Shown piece by piece: positions 1-10,988 of a stretch of 36,902 bases of DNA (its first letter is position 1; the number at the start of each line of letters is the position of its first letter). Both the position numbers and the translations under genes were made by a program. Origin of the DNA: Vulcanimicrobiota bacterium (GTDB lineage Bacteria; Vulcanimicrobiota; Vulcanimicrobiia; Eremiobacterales; Eremiobacteraceae); assembly GCA_019237415.1 (NCBI GenBank), contig JAFAHD010000048.1, positions 1 to 36,902 on the forward strand. The letters are read 5' to 3'. The notes beneath the pieces are model-generated. The model did no database searches. It saw only the letters and a program-made list of their open reading frames with translations, and was not told where the DNA came from.

Positions 1-1138
1 GCGGCGGAACGCCGGTGAACGGGCCAAGCTGCTGGCAGTAGGCGGATTGCGTGCCGCCATACTGAAGCACGTTGTTGTCGAACGAGAACAGGTTGGCGCC
101 CGTCTCGCCGAAGTACTGAAGCTCGTTGCGGTTGTCTTGGCCCCAGCGGTAGAACAAGTTGACGTTGGCCTCGTTGCCGGAGGCGTCGCCTACGGCCGAT
201 ACCGTTTGCGGCAGGAAGCCTGAATTGGCCCCGTAGATGCGATATTGCCGCAGTCCGTTATAGGACGCGAAGTAGCTGATGCGGTTGTCCGGGGTGCCGT
301 TGCCGTATTCGAACGCGAAGCGGTGGTCGAAGTTCGGCGCATTGATCGTCATCGTCGCTTGGCCGTTGCCCGGATACGAGCCGCGCTTCACCACGATGTT
401 CACGACGCCCGAGTTCGTGTTGCCGTTGCTGACGTCGTAGCCGCCGGTCTCGAGAGTGATGTTCGCCGTGCCCGCCAGCGACAGGCTGTTGATGAACTGG
501 CCGGTGATGGGCTCCGTCGCATCGATGCCCTCGAGCTGGAAGCCTTCGTCGTTTTCGGCGCCGCCGCGGATGATCGGATAACCGCCAGTGTCGGTGGTGA
601 TGCCCGGCAGCGAGTTGAGCACCGCAGTCTCAGAGATGTTCTGCGGCGTTCCGGTGATGTTCTGGATCTGGGTCGAGGTGACCGTATACCGGTCGGAGGT
701 CTGGTTCGGCTGGACCAGCGATTGCGCCCCACGGACGACCACTGGAGACAGGGTCTTGAGCGCCGTCTGCAGGGTGATGTTCAGGGGCACCGTGCCTTCT
801 TGCGTCACCGTGACGCCCGCGATCGGCGACGTCACGAAGCCTTGTTTGGCGAACGTGACGACGTATGTGTCGACCGGCAGGCCGGTGAGCGCGTAGTAAC
901 CGGCCGCGTTGGTCAAAGCCCTGAATGTGCCCGATGGAGACACGGCGGTGACGTTGACGTCGGCGACCGGTACTAACGGCGCGACGTTCTTCGTTGTGTT
1001 TTCCGTCATGCTGCTCGCGACAACGCGCCCGACGATATTGCCGAGGTTGTAAGCAGCCAGCGTCTTCGTTGCCTGGCTGAGGACGACGGCAAATGCCAGC
1101 GCGGCCACGGAAAGCGCCCGTGTGAGCGACTTGGGCAT
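1..1138 (-). CDS. TonB-dependent receptor with N-terminal carboxypeptidase-regulatory-like domain (5' end present, 3' end beyond window)
   Basis: Manual reverse-strand translation is open from ATG at 1138 to the edge (absent from the ORF track because it is unterminated). Signal peptide MPKSLTRALSVAALAFAVVLS; CarboxypepD_reg-like VNVTAVSPSGTFRALTNAAGYYALTGLPVDTYVVTFAKQGF; plug-like IRGGAENDEGFQLEGIDATEPITGQFINSLSLAGTANITLETGGYDVSNGNTNSGVVNIVVKRG. SD AGGAGG upstream of ATG. Confidence 0.88.
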   Translation of the reverse strand, partial: MPKSLTRALSVAALAFAVVLSQATKTLAAYNLGNIVGRVVASSMTENTTKNVAPLVPVADVNVTAVSPSGTFRALTNAAGYYALTGLPVDTYVVTFAKQGFVTSPIAGVTVTQEGTVPLNITLQTALKTLSPVVVRGAQSLVQPNQTSDRYTVTSTQIQNITGTPQNISETAVLNSLPGITTDTGGYPIIRGGAENDEGFQLEGIDATEPITGQFINSLSLAGTANITLETGGYDVSNGNTNSGVVNIVVKRGSYPGNGQATMTINAPNFDHRFAFEYGNGTPDNRISYFASYNGLRQYRIYGANSGFLPQTVSAVGDASGNEANVNLFYRWGQDNRNELQYFGETGANLFSFDNNVLQYGGTQSAYCQQLGPFTGVPP

Positions 1139-1301
1139 GCGATTTTCCTCCTGCAATCCGGGTCCGAGGATTGCCCGGATGCGCGGCGAGAGTTCCGGCG
1201 TTTCCAAACAGAAAACCGACCAGAAAGTGGGTTAACGCCCACCGTTGGAGTCCGGTGCGTGGGGCTTCTGTCAGGGGGCGGTCTTTCCTGCGGAACCGTC
1301 G

Positions 1302-2363
1302 CTAGGGCGCCGCGTCAAACCCCACGCCGCCAGCAGGAGCGGGCGGCGAACCGGATGTAGGAAGCGCCTTGAATTTGGGACATGCCTGATCCCCACAAGA
1401 GATCGTAACGGTGTTCAGATTGCCGGAGCTATCGACGAACGTGTAGGTTCCGCTTTCGACGACGGGGTACTCGCTGAATAGGTCAAGATAGCTAAAGCCA
1501 CCAGCAGGCCCGATATACATCAGGAGGCCCGCAATTGTCGGAGTGTGGATTCCTGAATCTGGGCTATCGGGGTTGTCAACAGGACCACCTGAATGCCACG
1601 GGCCGTGAGGAACGTGAAACGTCATCGGTGATGCGCCGCGAATGATGAATGGAATCGTGATCGGGCCGCCGCCCGGGGGCGGCGGCGGTGCCGCCGGCGC
1701 GAGAACCGCCAGCGAGGTCGGAGCAGCTCGCGAAGCGAGATGCACGGAGATCGGCGCCGGCGCGACGCCGTTCGATGCCTGCCCTTGCACGTCGACGATG
1801 ACGATATCGTTGCCGCCGACCACGCCAGCTGTGCCGTACAGCAGCGACACATCGCTTACCGTCTCCGGGCTGACGACGTCGGCAAGCGATCCCGCCGGTG
1901 TTCGGCGCGGCACGAGCGACTCGATACCGTCGGCCACTTCATCTGCGTGCACGACGACGGGTGCCCCGGCCACGAGCGAGTATTCGTAGCGCGTCACCGT
2001 ACCGCTCGTCTCGTCGAGGCGATATGCGACGTACGCATCGCCGCCCGCCGACAGCTTGCGGAAGAAATCGACCTCGTGCGCCGAAAAGCCGCCATTCGCG
2101 TTTCCGAGAACATCATTCGCAGGGATGAAGACGGCAGTTGAGCTGCGCGCCTCTTCATTCAACCGCGTCACCAGCTCGTTCGCGGTACGCGCTTGTTCCG
2201 CGCGCGCCGAGGACATAGCCGTGTTGTGCAACATCCGCTGGACCGCATCGCTGACGACGAAGAGCAAAAGCAGCAGCACGCAAACGGCGATCAGCGCTTC
2301 GAACAGCGTGTAACCGCGGCAGCGAACGGCGCGTGGTCGCGACGCACTACTCCATCCGGTCAT
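1302..2363 (-). CDS. Prepilin-like protein with N-terminal methylation motif, proline-rich C-terminal part
   Basis: CRGYTLFEALIAVCVLLLLLFVVSDAV is a class III/type IV prepilin signature (G|YTLFE + hydrophobic helix). Start placed at ATG 2363 (MTGWSS...) rather than 2408. Confidence 0.75.
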   Translation of the reverse strand: MTGWSSASRPRAVRCRGYTLFEALIAVCVLLLLLFVVSDAVQRMLHNTAMSSARAEQARTANELVTRLNEEARSSTAVFIPANDVLGNANGGFSAHEVDFFRKLSAGGDAYVAYRLDETSGTVTRYEYSLVAGAPVVVHADEVADGIESLVPRRTPAGSLADVVSPETVSDVSLLYGTAGVVGGNDIVIVDVQGQASNGVAPAPISVHLASRAAPTSLAVLAPAAPPPPPGGGPITIPFIIRGASPMTFHVPHGPWHSGGPVDNPDSPDSGIHTPTIAGLLMYIGPAGGFSYLDLFSEYPVVESGTYTFVDSSGNLNTVTISCGDQACPKFKALPTSGSPPAPAGGVGFDAAP

Positions 2364-2369
2364 GTTGGT

Positions 2370-2377
2370 GTTATAAT
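2370..2377. promoter_or_regulatory. Overlapping divergent -10 elements, apparently leaderless on both strands
   Basis: Plus TATAAT (2372-2377), 6 nt, GTG 2384. Minus TATAAC (2375-2370), 6 nt, ATG 2363. No Shine-Dalgarno in either gap. Confidence 0.5.
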
Positions 2378-2383
2378 CACGCC

Positions 2384-3037
2384 GTGGTGACGGTCCGTCA
2401 AGCCCCAAACACTCGTGCCTTTCACGTAGGCGAAGATCCGTTCGCGGGAGCGACGATCGACGTCGCGCGCCGCCTCATCGGCGCGACCATCGAGCGCGTC
2501 ATTCCGCCGGACGAAATCGACGCTGGTACAATGGTAAGCGGCCGCATCGTGGAAACCGAGGCGTACCTGCCCAACATCGACCCGGCGTGTCACGGCTATC
2601 GCGGCCCCACCAAGCGCAGCGCGACCATCTTCGGCAGACCCGGCTATTCTTATATCTACCTTATATATGGTGTGTATTTCTGCCTTAACGTGGTGACCGA
2701 GCCGCCGGGGATCGGGTCGGCGGTGCTCGTGCGGGCTCTCGAGCCGCTTCGCGGATTGGACGTCATGCGCCGGCGCCGGCCGGGTGTGTCGGACGAGCGG
2801 CTTGCCTCTGGACCCGGCAACCTGTGCACGGCGATGTCGATCGATCTGCGCTGCAACGGCCTCGACCTGCGCAGCAGCCCGCAATTGCACATCGCATTCG
2901 CGGATGCGCTGCAAACGGAGCGGATCGGCGTCACAACTCGCGTCGGTCTAAGCAGCGCCGAGCGCTGGCCGCTGCGCTTCTACGACCGCGAAAGTCGCAG
3001 CGTATCTCGGCGCCCGCAAACCCCGTCAAACCGTTGA
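2384..3037 (+). CDS. 3-methyladenine DNA glycosylase (AAG/MPG family)
   Basis: GRIVETEAYLPNIDPACHGYRGPTKRSATIFGRPGYSYIYLIYGVYFCLNVVTEPPGIGSAVLVRALEP...LASGPGNLCTAMSID is typical of the family. GTG start at 2384 (or 2387) preferred over 2333. Confidence 0.92.
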   Translation: MVTVRQAPNTRAFHVGEDPFAGATIDVARRLIGATIERVIPPDEIDAGTMVSGRIVETEAYLPNIDPACHGYRGPTKRSATIFGRPGYSYIYLIYGVYFCLNVVTEPPGIGSAVLVRALEPLRGLDVMRRRRPGVSDERLASGPGNLCTAMSIDLRCNGLDLRSSPQLHIAFADALQTERIGVTTRVGLSSAERWPLRFYDRESRSVSRRPQTPSNR

Positions 3038-3063
3038 CTCTAGCACGTCCGCTGTGCTATAGT
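3034..3063 (+). promoter_or_regulatory. Sigma70-type promoter for rho
   Basis: TTGACT (3034-3039), 18-nt spacer, TATAGT (3058-3063), about 200 nt upstream of rho. Confidence 0.6.
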
Positions 3064-3264
3064 CAGAGCGGCGTGAGCCTCCCGATCACTTATGACGGCG
3101 TGAGCTCAAGCATTCTGATAATCCCACACATGCGGTGATCCACGTCGAAAACGACGTTAGTGTATTTCATCACGACGCTTCGCAATTGTTGATCCCTCAC
3201 TCGCCGTCCACGGCATCTTGCCGCGGCGCGCTTCCTTAGATATTGGTCCAAGGCGGTACCAAAC

Positions 3265-5073
<1,809 letters not shown>

Positions 5074-5076
5074 ACG

Positions 5077-5754
5077 ATCAGGATCAACAAGTACCTCGCT
5101 GACTCCGGAATAGCTAGCAGACGCGCCGCGGACGAGCTGATCGCCCGCGGCGCCGTCACAATCAACGGGCGCCGCGCGCAACTGGGCGACACGATCGACC
5201 ACGCTGCAGATGACGTCCGAGTCGAAGGCCGGGTCGTCAAGCCGCGCGTCGAGCGCCATGTCACGATCGCGCTCAATAAGCCTGTCGGTGTCATCACGAC
5301 GATGCGCGATGAGCGCGGGCGGCCGTGCGTCGGCGACCTGCTCGAGAAATCTACGAACCGTTTGTTTCCGATCGGCCGTCTCGATGCGCAGACGACCGGC
5401 CTTTTGTTGTGCACGTCGGACGGCGAACTGGGGCGTAATCTCGCCCATCCATCCTCACAGGTCGAACGGACATATCGCGTCACGGTAGCAGGCAAAGCGG
5501 CGCGCGAGGCATTGCGGCGATTGGGCGCGCGTACGGTCATCCAAAGCGCGCACGGCACACGATTCGAGATGACGCTGACGAGCGGTGCGAATCGAGAGAT
5601 TCGGCGCGCCTGCGCGCAGCAAGGTCTGCGCGTCGTGTCGCTCGAGCGCATCGCTTTCGGATCCGTTGTGTTGGGAGACCTTGCGCCAGGCAACTATCGC
5701 ACGTTGAGCGAACGCGAGACGCGACGACTCAGAGACCGCAAAGGCACAACATGA
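5077..5754 (+). CDS. S4-domain pseudouridine synthase (RsuA/RluB/RluF-like); apparent ATC start
   Basis: (I)RINKYLADSGIASRRAADELIARGAVTINGRRAQLGDTID S4 domain, then IALNKPVGVITTMRDERGRPCVGDLL...FPIGRLDAQTTGLLLCTSDGEL catalytic core. The ORF track shows only the part from ATG 5302. No ATG/GTG/TTG between the rho TAA (5071-5073, same frame) and 5302. Confidence 0.85.
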   Translation: MRINKYLADSGIASRRAADELIARGAVTINGRRAQLGDTIDHAADDVRVEGRVVKPRVERHVTIALNKPVGVITTMRDERGRPCVGDLLEKSTNRLFPIGRLDAQTTGLLLCTSDGELGRNLAHPSSQVERTYRVTVAGKAAREALRRLGARTVIQSAHGTRFEMTLTSGANREIRRACAQQGLRVVSLERIAFGSVVLGDLAPGNYRTLSERETRRLRDRKGTT

Positions 5755-6719
5755 TGTACCGGTTTTCCATCGTTGTGATCTTGGCGTGCGTGCTGCTGCC
5801 TTCAGCAGTGGTCGCGGACACCACGAGCGCGCCGCCGCCCGCCGATAAGACCGGACAGGGCGCGCAGGCGGTGCCGCAGACGACCCTCGAGCTTCCGCCG
5901 GGTTCGGACAGCGCTCGAATCCCGTTCAAGATCGTCGGCAGCAGCATCGTGGTGCGCGTGAAGGTCGGTTACCGCGACATGGATTTTGCCTTCGACTCCG
6001 GCGCCGGCACGACGATCCTCAACGAAGACATGTTCAAGCAGATGGTCGACACGCCGGGCAGCACGTTTGCACTGACCACGGTAAAGATCGGCGATGTCAC
6101 GCTGAACGACGTCACCGTGTATCCGAGCCCGATCCTCCAGCGGTACGAGGCTGCCGACACGGCGATCGTCGGGTTGATCGGCGGTGATCTCATGAAGAAC
6201 GCCGTCGTGCGCATCGATTACGATTCCGACACGATCGAAGTCACCAAGCCGTCAGCATTTAACCCGCCGGCGAATGCCGTGAGCGTCCCGATGATGGCAA
6301 ACGCGAGAGTCCCGATCGTCTCCGCGACGATCGGGAACGTCACGGGCGACAAGTTCGTGATCGACACCGGCGCATGGTCGGTGGTTGTGTTCCATCAATT
6401 CGCGGCTGAGCACCCCGAGCTGTTCACGAAGAACAACGAGTTCAAAGGTGAGGGCGTGCGGACGAAGCCGATCTGCGGCACCATCGTCAACACGCCGTAC
6501 CAAGAGAGCAGCGTACAGGTCGGCGACGCGGCGTCGGTTCCGAACTGGCTCGTACTGCTCACGCCGGAATCGAGTTGCTTCAATCGTCCGCTCGACGGCC
6601 TTATCGGGTACGACTATCTTCGCTTCTTCGTGGTCACGATCGACATGCCCCGATCGCGCGTTTACCTCGAGTTGCTCAAGAAGTACTCCGAGATTTCGCC
6701 CATCCTGAAGAGCGCCTGA
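5751..6719 (+). CDS. Secreted retropepsin-like aspartic protease (two D-S/T-G motifs)
   Basis: Signal peptide; FAFDSGAGTTILNEDMF and FVIDTGAWSVVVFHQFA; ATGA overlap with the preceding gene. Confidence 0.8.
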   Translation: MMYRFSIVVILACVLLPSAVVADTTSAPPPADKTGQGAQAVPQTTLELPPGSDSARIPFKIVGSSIVVRVKVGYRDMDFAFDSGAGTTILNEDMFKQMVDTPGSTFALTTVKIGDVTLNDVTVYPSPILQRYEAADTAIVGLIGGDLMKNAVVRIDYDSDTIEVTKPSAFNPPANAVSVPMMANARVPIVSATIGNVTGDKFVIDTGAWSVVVFHQFAAEHPELFTKNNEFKGEGVRTKPICGTIVNTPYQESSVQVGDAASVPNWLVLLTPESSCFNRPLDGLIGYDYLRFFVVTIDMPRSRVYLELLKKYSEISPILKSA

Positions 6720-6767
6720 AGCGCCCACAAGGGCCCGTCGACGGCCGCAAGAAAGAAGGCAACCCAC

Positions 6768-7163
6768 ATGGCGGTGCGGGGCATCCGCGGCGCGATCACG
6801 GCCGCCGCAAACACGCAGGCGGCGATCGTTTCAGCGAGCGAGCGGCTGCTCGTCGCGATGGTCGAGGCCAATGGTGTCCGCGCGCCGGACATCGCCGCAG
6901 TGCTCTTCACCACCACCATGGACCTCGATGCCGAGTTTCCCGCAGCGGCTGCGCGCGGACTGGGGTGGGATAAGGTGCCGCTCTTGTGCGGCCATGAGAT
7001 GGACGTGCCTGGCCGGCTGGCGCAATGCATCCGAATCTTGATGCTGGTGAACTCGGATGCGACGCAAGCGGCAATCAAGCACATCTATCTGGAGGGCGCG
7101 ACGGCATTGCGGCCGGATTTGGCTGGAGAAGACAGCCCTCACACCGCGGGTTCCACGTTCTAG
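6768..7163 (+). CDS. aroH: Chorismate mutase, AroH (B. subtilis) type
   Basis: MAVRGIRGAITAAANTQAAIVSASERLL...TTTMDLDAEFPAAAARGLGWDKVPLLCGHEMDVPGRLAQCIRILM. Confidence 0.95.
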   Translation: MAVRGIRGAITAAANTQAAIVSASERLLVAMVEANGVRAPDIAAVLFTTTMDLDAEFPAAAARGLGWDKVPLLCGHEMDVPGRLAQCIRILMLVNSDATQAAIKHIYLEGATALRPDLAGEDSPHTAGSTF

Positions 7164-7172
7164 GGTACGAGC

Positions 7173-8219
7173 ATGATCGTCATCATCAAGCGCGGCGCCA
7201 CGGACGCCCAAGCACAAGAGGTGGTCGAAAAGATCACGGCGATGGGCTACGGCGTCAACGTCTCCAAAGGCGTCGAGCGTCTGATCATCGGCGTGCTCGG
7301 CGTGCGCGAGAACAAGGAGATGCTCGCCGCACAACTGTCGGGCATCGCTTGCGTCGAGCGCGTCGTGCCGGTCAGCAAGAACTACAAGCTGGTCAGCCGC
7401 GAAGGCGCGCAAGCCGGCACGATCATCAAACTGCCCAACGGCGTCGAGATCGGCGGCACCGCCGTGCACGTGATCGCCGGGCCGTGCACCGTCGAAGGCC
7501 GAGAGATGCTGCTGCGCACCGCGCACGCGGTCAAGCAATCCGGCGCGACGCTGCTGCGCGGCGGCGCGTACAAGCCGAGCACATCGCCCTACTCGTTTCA
7601 AGGCATGGGCAAGGAGGGGTTGGAGATCCTCGCTGCCGCGCGCGAGGAGACCGGGCTGCCCGTCATCACCGAAGTCATGGACCCGCGCGACGTCGCGATG
7701 GTCGAGACCTACGCCGACATCCTTCAGGTCGGCGCGCGCAACATGCAGAACTTCAATCTGCTCAAGGAAGTGGCCAAAGCGCGCAAGCCGATCATGCTCA
7801 AACGCGGCTTGTCGGCGACGATCGAAGAGTGGCTGCTGGCGGCTGAGTACATCTTCGCCGGCGGAAACCACGACGTCATGCTCTGCGAGCGCGGCATCCG
7901 CACCTTCGAAACGGCGACGCGCAACACGCTCGATCTCAACGCCGTGCCGCTGCTCAAGCAGCTCACCCATCTGCCGGTCATCGTCGATCCGAGCCATGGC
8001 ACAGGCCGCTGGGAGCTCGTCTCGCCGATGGCGCGTGCGGGCCTGGCAGCCGGCGCAGATGGATTGATGATCGAAGTGCACCCCAATCCCGCGGATGCGC
8101 TCAAGGACGGCTTCGAATCGCTGACGTTCGAGAAATTCGCCGCGATGATGGACGGCGCGCGCGCGGTCGCGCGCGCGGTGGGGCGGCCCATCGCGTCGGA
8201 CGTCGCCGCGACCGTGTGA
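7173..8219 (+). CDS. aroF: 3-deoxy-7-phosphoheptulonate synthase (AroF/AroA-beta type with N-terminal FeS-like/ACT-like domain)
   Basis: [21 protein letters not shown]...[45 protein letters not shown]...[15 protein letters not shown]. Confidence 0.96.
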   Translation: MIVIIKRGATDAQAQEVVEKITAMGYGVNVSKGVERLIIGVLGVRENKEMLAAQLSGIACVERVVPVSKNYKLVSREGAQAGTIIKLPNGVEIGGTAVHVIAGPCTVEGREMLLRTAHAVKQSGATLLRGGAYKPSTSPYSFQGMGKEGLEILAAAREETGLPVITEVMDPRDVAMVETYADILQVGARNMQNFNLLKEVAKARKPIMLKRGLSATIEEWLLAAEYIFAGGNHDVMLCERGIRTFETATRNTLDLNAVPLLKQLTHLPVIVDPSHGTGRWELVSPMARAGLAAGADGLMIEVHPNPADALKDGFESLTFEKFAAMMDGARAVARAVGRPIASDVAATV

Positions 8220-9121
8220 AACGGCGCAAGAAGCTCTCTCAACTCCTGATCGTCGGCACCGGGCTGATCGGCACATCCGCCGGTCTCGCCTTGCGGTCGC
8301 GATCTCAGCTCGCGATCACAGGCTGGGACCGAAGCCGCCGCAACGCACACGCGGCACGCCGTAGGGGTGCATTGGACGCGGTCGCGTCGCGGCTTGGACC
8401 CGCGGTCGCGCGAGCCGACATCGTGCTGCTTGCCGCGCCGATCGACGCGATCGTTGCGATGTTACCGCGCGTCATCGATGCCGCGAAGAGCGGCGCGCTC
8501 GTGCTCGATGTCGGCCCGCTTTTCGCGCCGGTCGTGGCGGCCGCGCGTCCGGCGCTTGCGAAACACACCGCGGTGAACTTCGTCGCCGGCCACCCGCTCG
8601 CGGGGCGCGAGTCGTCCGGACCCGCGCACGCGGACGCGACGCTCTTTCGCGGCAGTACGTTCGCGCTGTTCGCTCCGCCGCAAGCCGGGCGAGCGGCCGC
8701 CTGGCGCCGCGCGGAGGTATTTGTCCGCCTGCTCGGCGCGCGGCCCGCTCGGGTTGATCCGGCAACGCACGATCGCGCGATCGCTGCCACGAGCGCGTTG
8801 CCTCAGTTGGCGGCGATAGCGCTTGCTCTCGCCGCTGGCCGATCGCTGCCCAAGGGAGGGCGAATGCTGTCCGGTCCGGGCTTTGAAGGCGCAACTCGGC
8901 TCGCGCGATCATCGTTTTCCATATGGAGGCGGGCGCTGTCAGGCAACGCACGCAACGCGGCCGGCGCGCTGCGGGCGCTGGAGAAGGCAGCACGCACGCT
9001 GCGGACTGCGCTCGAAAGCGGGAATATAGAAAAAATCGGCGCCGATTTTCGCGCGGCGGCCGCAGCGCGACGGCGGATTCTGGCGGCCTCGGGCAGAACA
9101 AGCGCGACCCGCACTTCTTGA
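8216..9121 (+). CDS. tyrA: Prephenate dehydrogenase
   Basis: [20 protein letters not shown] Rossmann motif, [30 protein letters not shown] start overlapping the aroF stop (GTGA). Confidence 0.9.
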   Translation: MKRRKKLSQLLIVGTGLIGTSAGLALRSRSQLAITGWDRSRRNAHAARRRGALDAVASRLGPAVARADIVLLAAPIDAIVAMLPRVIDAAKSGALVLDVGPLFAPVVAAARPALAKHTAVNFVAGHPLAGRESSGPAHADATLFRGSTFALFAPPQAGRAAAWRRAEVFVRLLGARPARVDPATHDRAIAATSALPQLAAIALALAAGRSLPKGGRMLSGPGFEGATRLARSSFSIWRRALSGNARNAAGALRALEKAARTLRTALESGNIEKIGADFRAAAAARRRILAASGRTSATRTS

Positions 9122-9166
9122 AATTCGGGCGTATGCCCGCGAAATCCACATCGCAAAAGGAGACCC

Positions 9167-10801
9167 ATGGCTCAACTGCATCGCAGCATCGCCGCCGCCG
9201 CTTTCGCGGCCGCCGCTATACTCAGCGCCGTCGCCGCTCACGCCGACGCAGCCGGCTATGCTCCGCCCACATTTTCCAATCAAGTCAAACCGGTGTATCC
9301 GGACAGCGCTCGAGCCGCCGGCGAGACCGGCACCGTGCTGGTCAAAGTGCTGGTGCAGGCCAATGGAAAAGCCACCAGTTTCACGGTCTTCAAGTCCTCG
9401 GGGCACAAGGATCTCGACGACGCGGTGCTCGCCGCCGTGAAAGCGTCGACATACAACCCGGCGATGAGTCAGGGCAAACCGACGCTCGCCTACCTCGACG
9501 TCACGTATCGGTTCACGCTGCAAGGCCTTGCGGAGGAAGAAGGCAACACCAGCGGTTTTGAGGCGAAGCTCGCGGCCAACCCGAACGATGCCGCGGCGCG
9601 CAAGTCGCTTGCGATCACGCTGATCAACAAGCACGATTACGAAAAGGCCGAGGACGTCCTGGTCAAAGGCACGCAGCTCGACCCCAAGAACCAATCGTTC
9701 TGGTCGCTGCTCGGCTTCGCGTACTACAGCGACGGCGTCCAGAACAAGAAAGACGAGCGCTACAAGCAAGCGGCGGAAGCGTACGACCACGCGATGGCGC
9801 TCCAGCCTGCTCCTGAGGCGTCCGACGTGCGCAACGCCGCGGCCGCCTACGGCGAGTACGCGTTCACGTTGCTCGAGAGCCAGCAAGCGGGCGCGGCGCT
9901 GCCGTACGCGCAGAAAGCGGCCAAGCTCGATCCGACCCAGGTCCAATATCAGATCGAACTCGGCGAGGCGCTGCAAGGCACCGGCGATAACACGAGCGCG
10001 CTCGCAGCGTTCAAGACCGCGCAGACGCTTGACGACAAGAAGTCGGCCAACGTCACCGCGCGCATCTACGCCGACATCGGCATTTCGCAGCTCGCGCTTC
10101 CCGGCCACGAAGCAGACGGCATCGCGTCGATCAACCAAGCCGAGAAGATCGCGCCGCAAAGCCCAGTGGCATATCAAGCGCTCGCCAGCTACTACATTCG
10201 CAAGGGCGACTTCGACGCGGCGCTTGGTCCGCTCTCGCAGCTCGCTTCGGTTTCGCCGAACGACCCGCAGGTGCAGGTCGACATCGGCGATATCTACGTG
10301 CAGAAGAAGGACTACGTGAAGGCCAAGGCCGCGTACGACAAGGCGCTCGCGCTGTCGCCCAACAACGGCAACGCCCTATTCGGCTCGGCGCAGATCGCCG
10401 CTGCGCAAGGCGATCTTTCGACCACGCAGACCGCGTTGAGCAAAGCGGTGGCCGCAGCGCCCAACAATGCCGCGGTGTACAACGCGACGATCGCAGCGAT
10501 CCTCTTGCAACTCCAGCCCAAGGGCACCGACCCCACGCCCGATGCGGTCAAGTACGCCACTACCGCCACCACCGCCGACCCCAATTTCGCGAGCGGGTGG
10601 TATGACCTTGGCGTCGGTTTGGCACGAGAGGGAAAGAAAGATCAAGCGAACACCGCGCTGCACAGAGCGTTCGACCTTTTCAAAGCGCAGAACAATTCGC
10701 AGGGAATGGCGCAAGTGAACGCACGTTATAAGGAGCTCAACGGGGCCGACATCGGCGGCTCCTCGACATCGCAAGGCGTCTTGCAGCCCCCGAGCCATTG
10801 A
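9167..10801 (+). CDS. Secreted protein: TonB C-terminal-like domain followed by TPR array
   Basis: Signal peptide; VKPVYPDSARAAGETGTVLVKVLVQANGKATSFTVFKSSGHKDLDDAVLAAVKASTYNPA (TonB_C-like), then repeated TPR units. Confidence 0.85.
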   Translation: MAQLHRSIAAAAFAAAAILSAVAAHADAAGYAPPTFSNQVKPVYPDSARAAGETGTVLVKVLVQANGKATSFTVFKSSGHKDLDDAVLAAVKASTYNPAMSQGKPTLAYLDVTYRFTLQGLAEEEGNTSGFEAKLAANPNDAAARKSLAITLINKHDYEKAEDVLVKGTQLDPKNQSFWSLLGFAYYSDGVQNKKDERYKQAAEAYDHAMALQPAPEASDVRNAAAAYGEYAFTLLESQQAGAALPYAQKAAKLDPTQVQYQIELGEALQGTGDNTSALAAFKTAQTLDDKKSANVTARIYADIGISQLALPGHEADGIASINQAEKIAPQSPVAYQALASYYIRKGDFDAALGPLSQLASVSPNDPQVQVDIGDIYVQKKDYVKAKAAYDKALALSPNNGNALFGSAQIAAAQGDLSTTQTALSKAVAAAPNNAAVYNATIAAILLQLQPKGTDPTPDAVKYATTATTADPNFASGWYDLGVGLAREGKKDQANTALHRAFDLFKAQNNSQGMAQVNARYKELNGADIGGSSTSQGVLQPPSH

Positions 10802-10988
10802 CCGCTACATGAAAGCGGTCGTGGGAGGGGGTCTGCATGCGAAGTAGGAACGGACGCCGGACCCGTATAAGGGGAGGCCTCGATGACGGTCGGGCCACCG
10901 CCCGCCTTCTGCATTTTAGGGGTCCTCACACGCAAGCCTCGGAGGCCTTTCCGGGGGCCGATCTCTCGCCAATAGGGGAACGAGTTTC

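Noticed and set aside
245-976. 243-aa plus-strand ORF at the left edge
   Set aside because: Antisense to the TonB-dependent receptor reading frame, which is open to the edge and has clear domains.
6831-8276. 481-aa minus-strand ORF opposite aroH/aroF
   Set aside because: His/Arg/Asp-rich antisense composition typical of shadow ORFs; the plus strand encodes recognisable enzymes.
10802-10988. Possible cyclic-di-GMP-like riboswitch upstream of exbB (ACGCAAGCCTCGGAGGCC)
   Set aside because: Only a short superficial resemblance; the conserved core and second helix are not present by eye.
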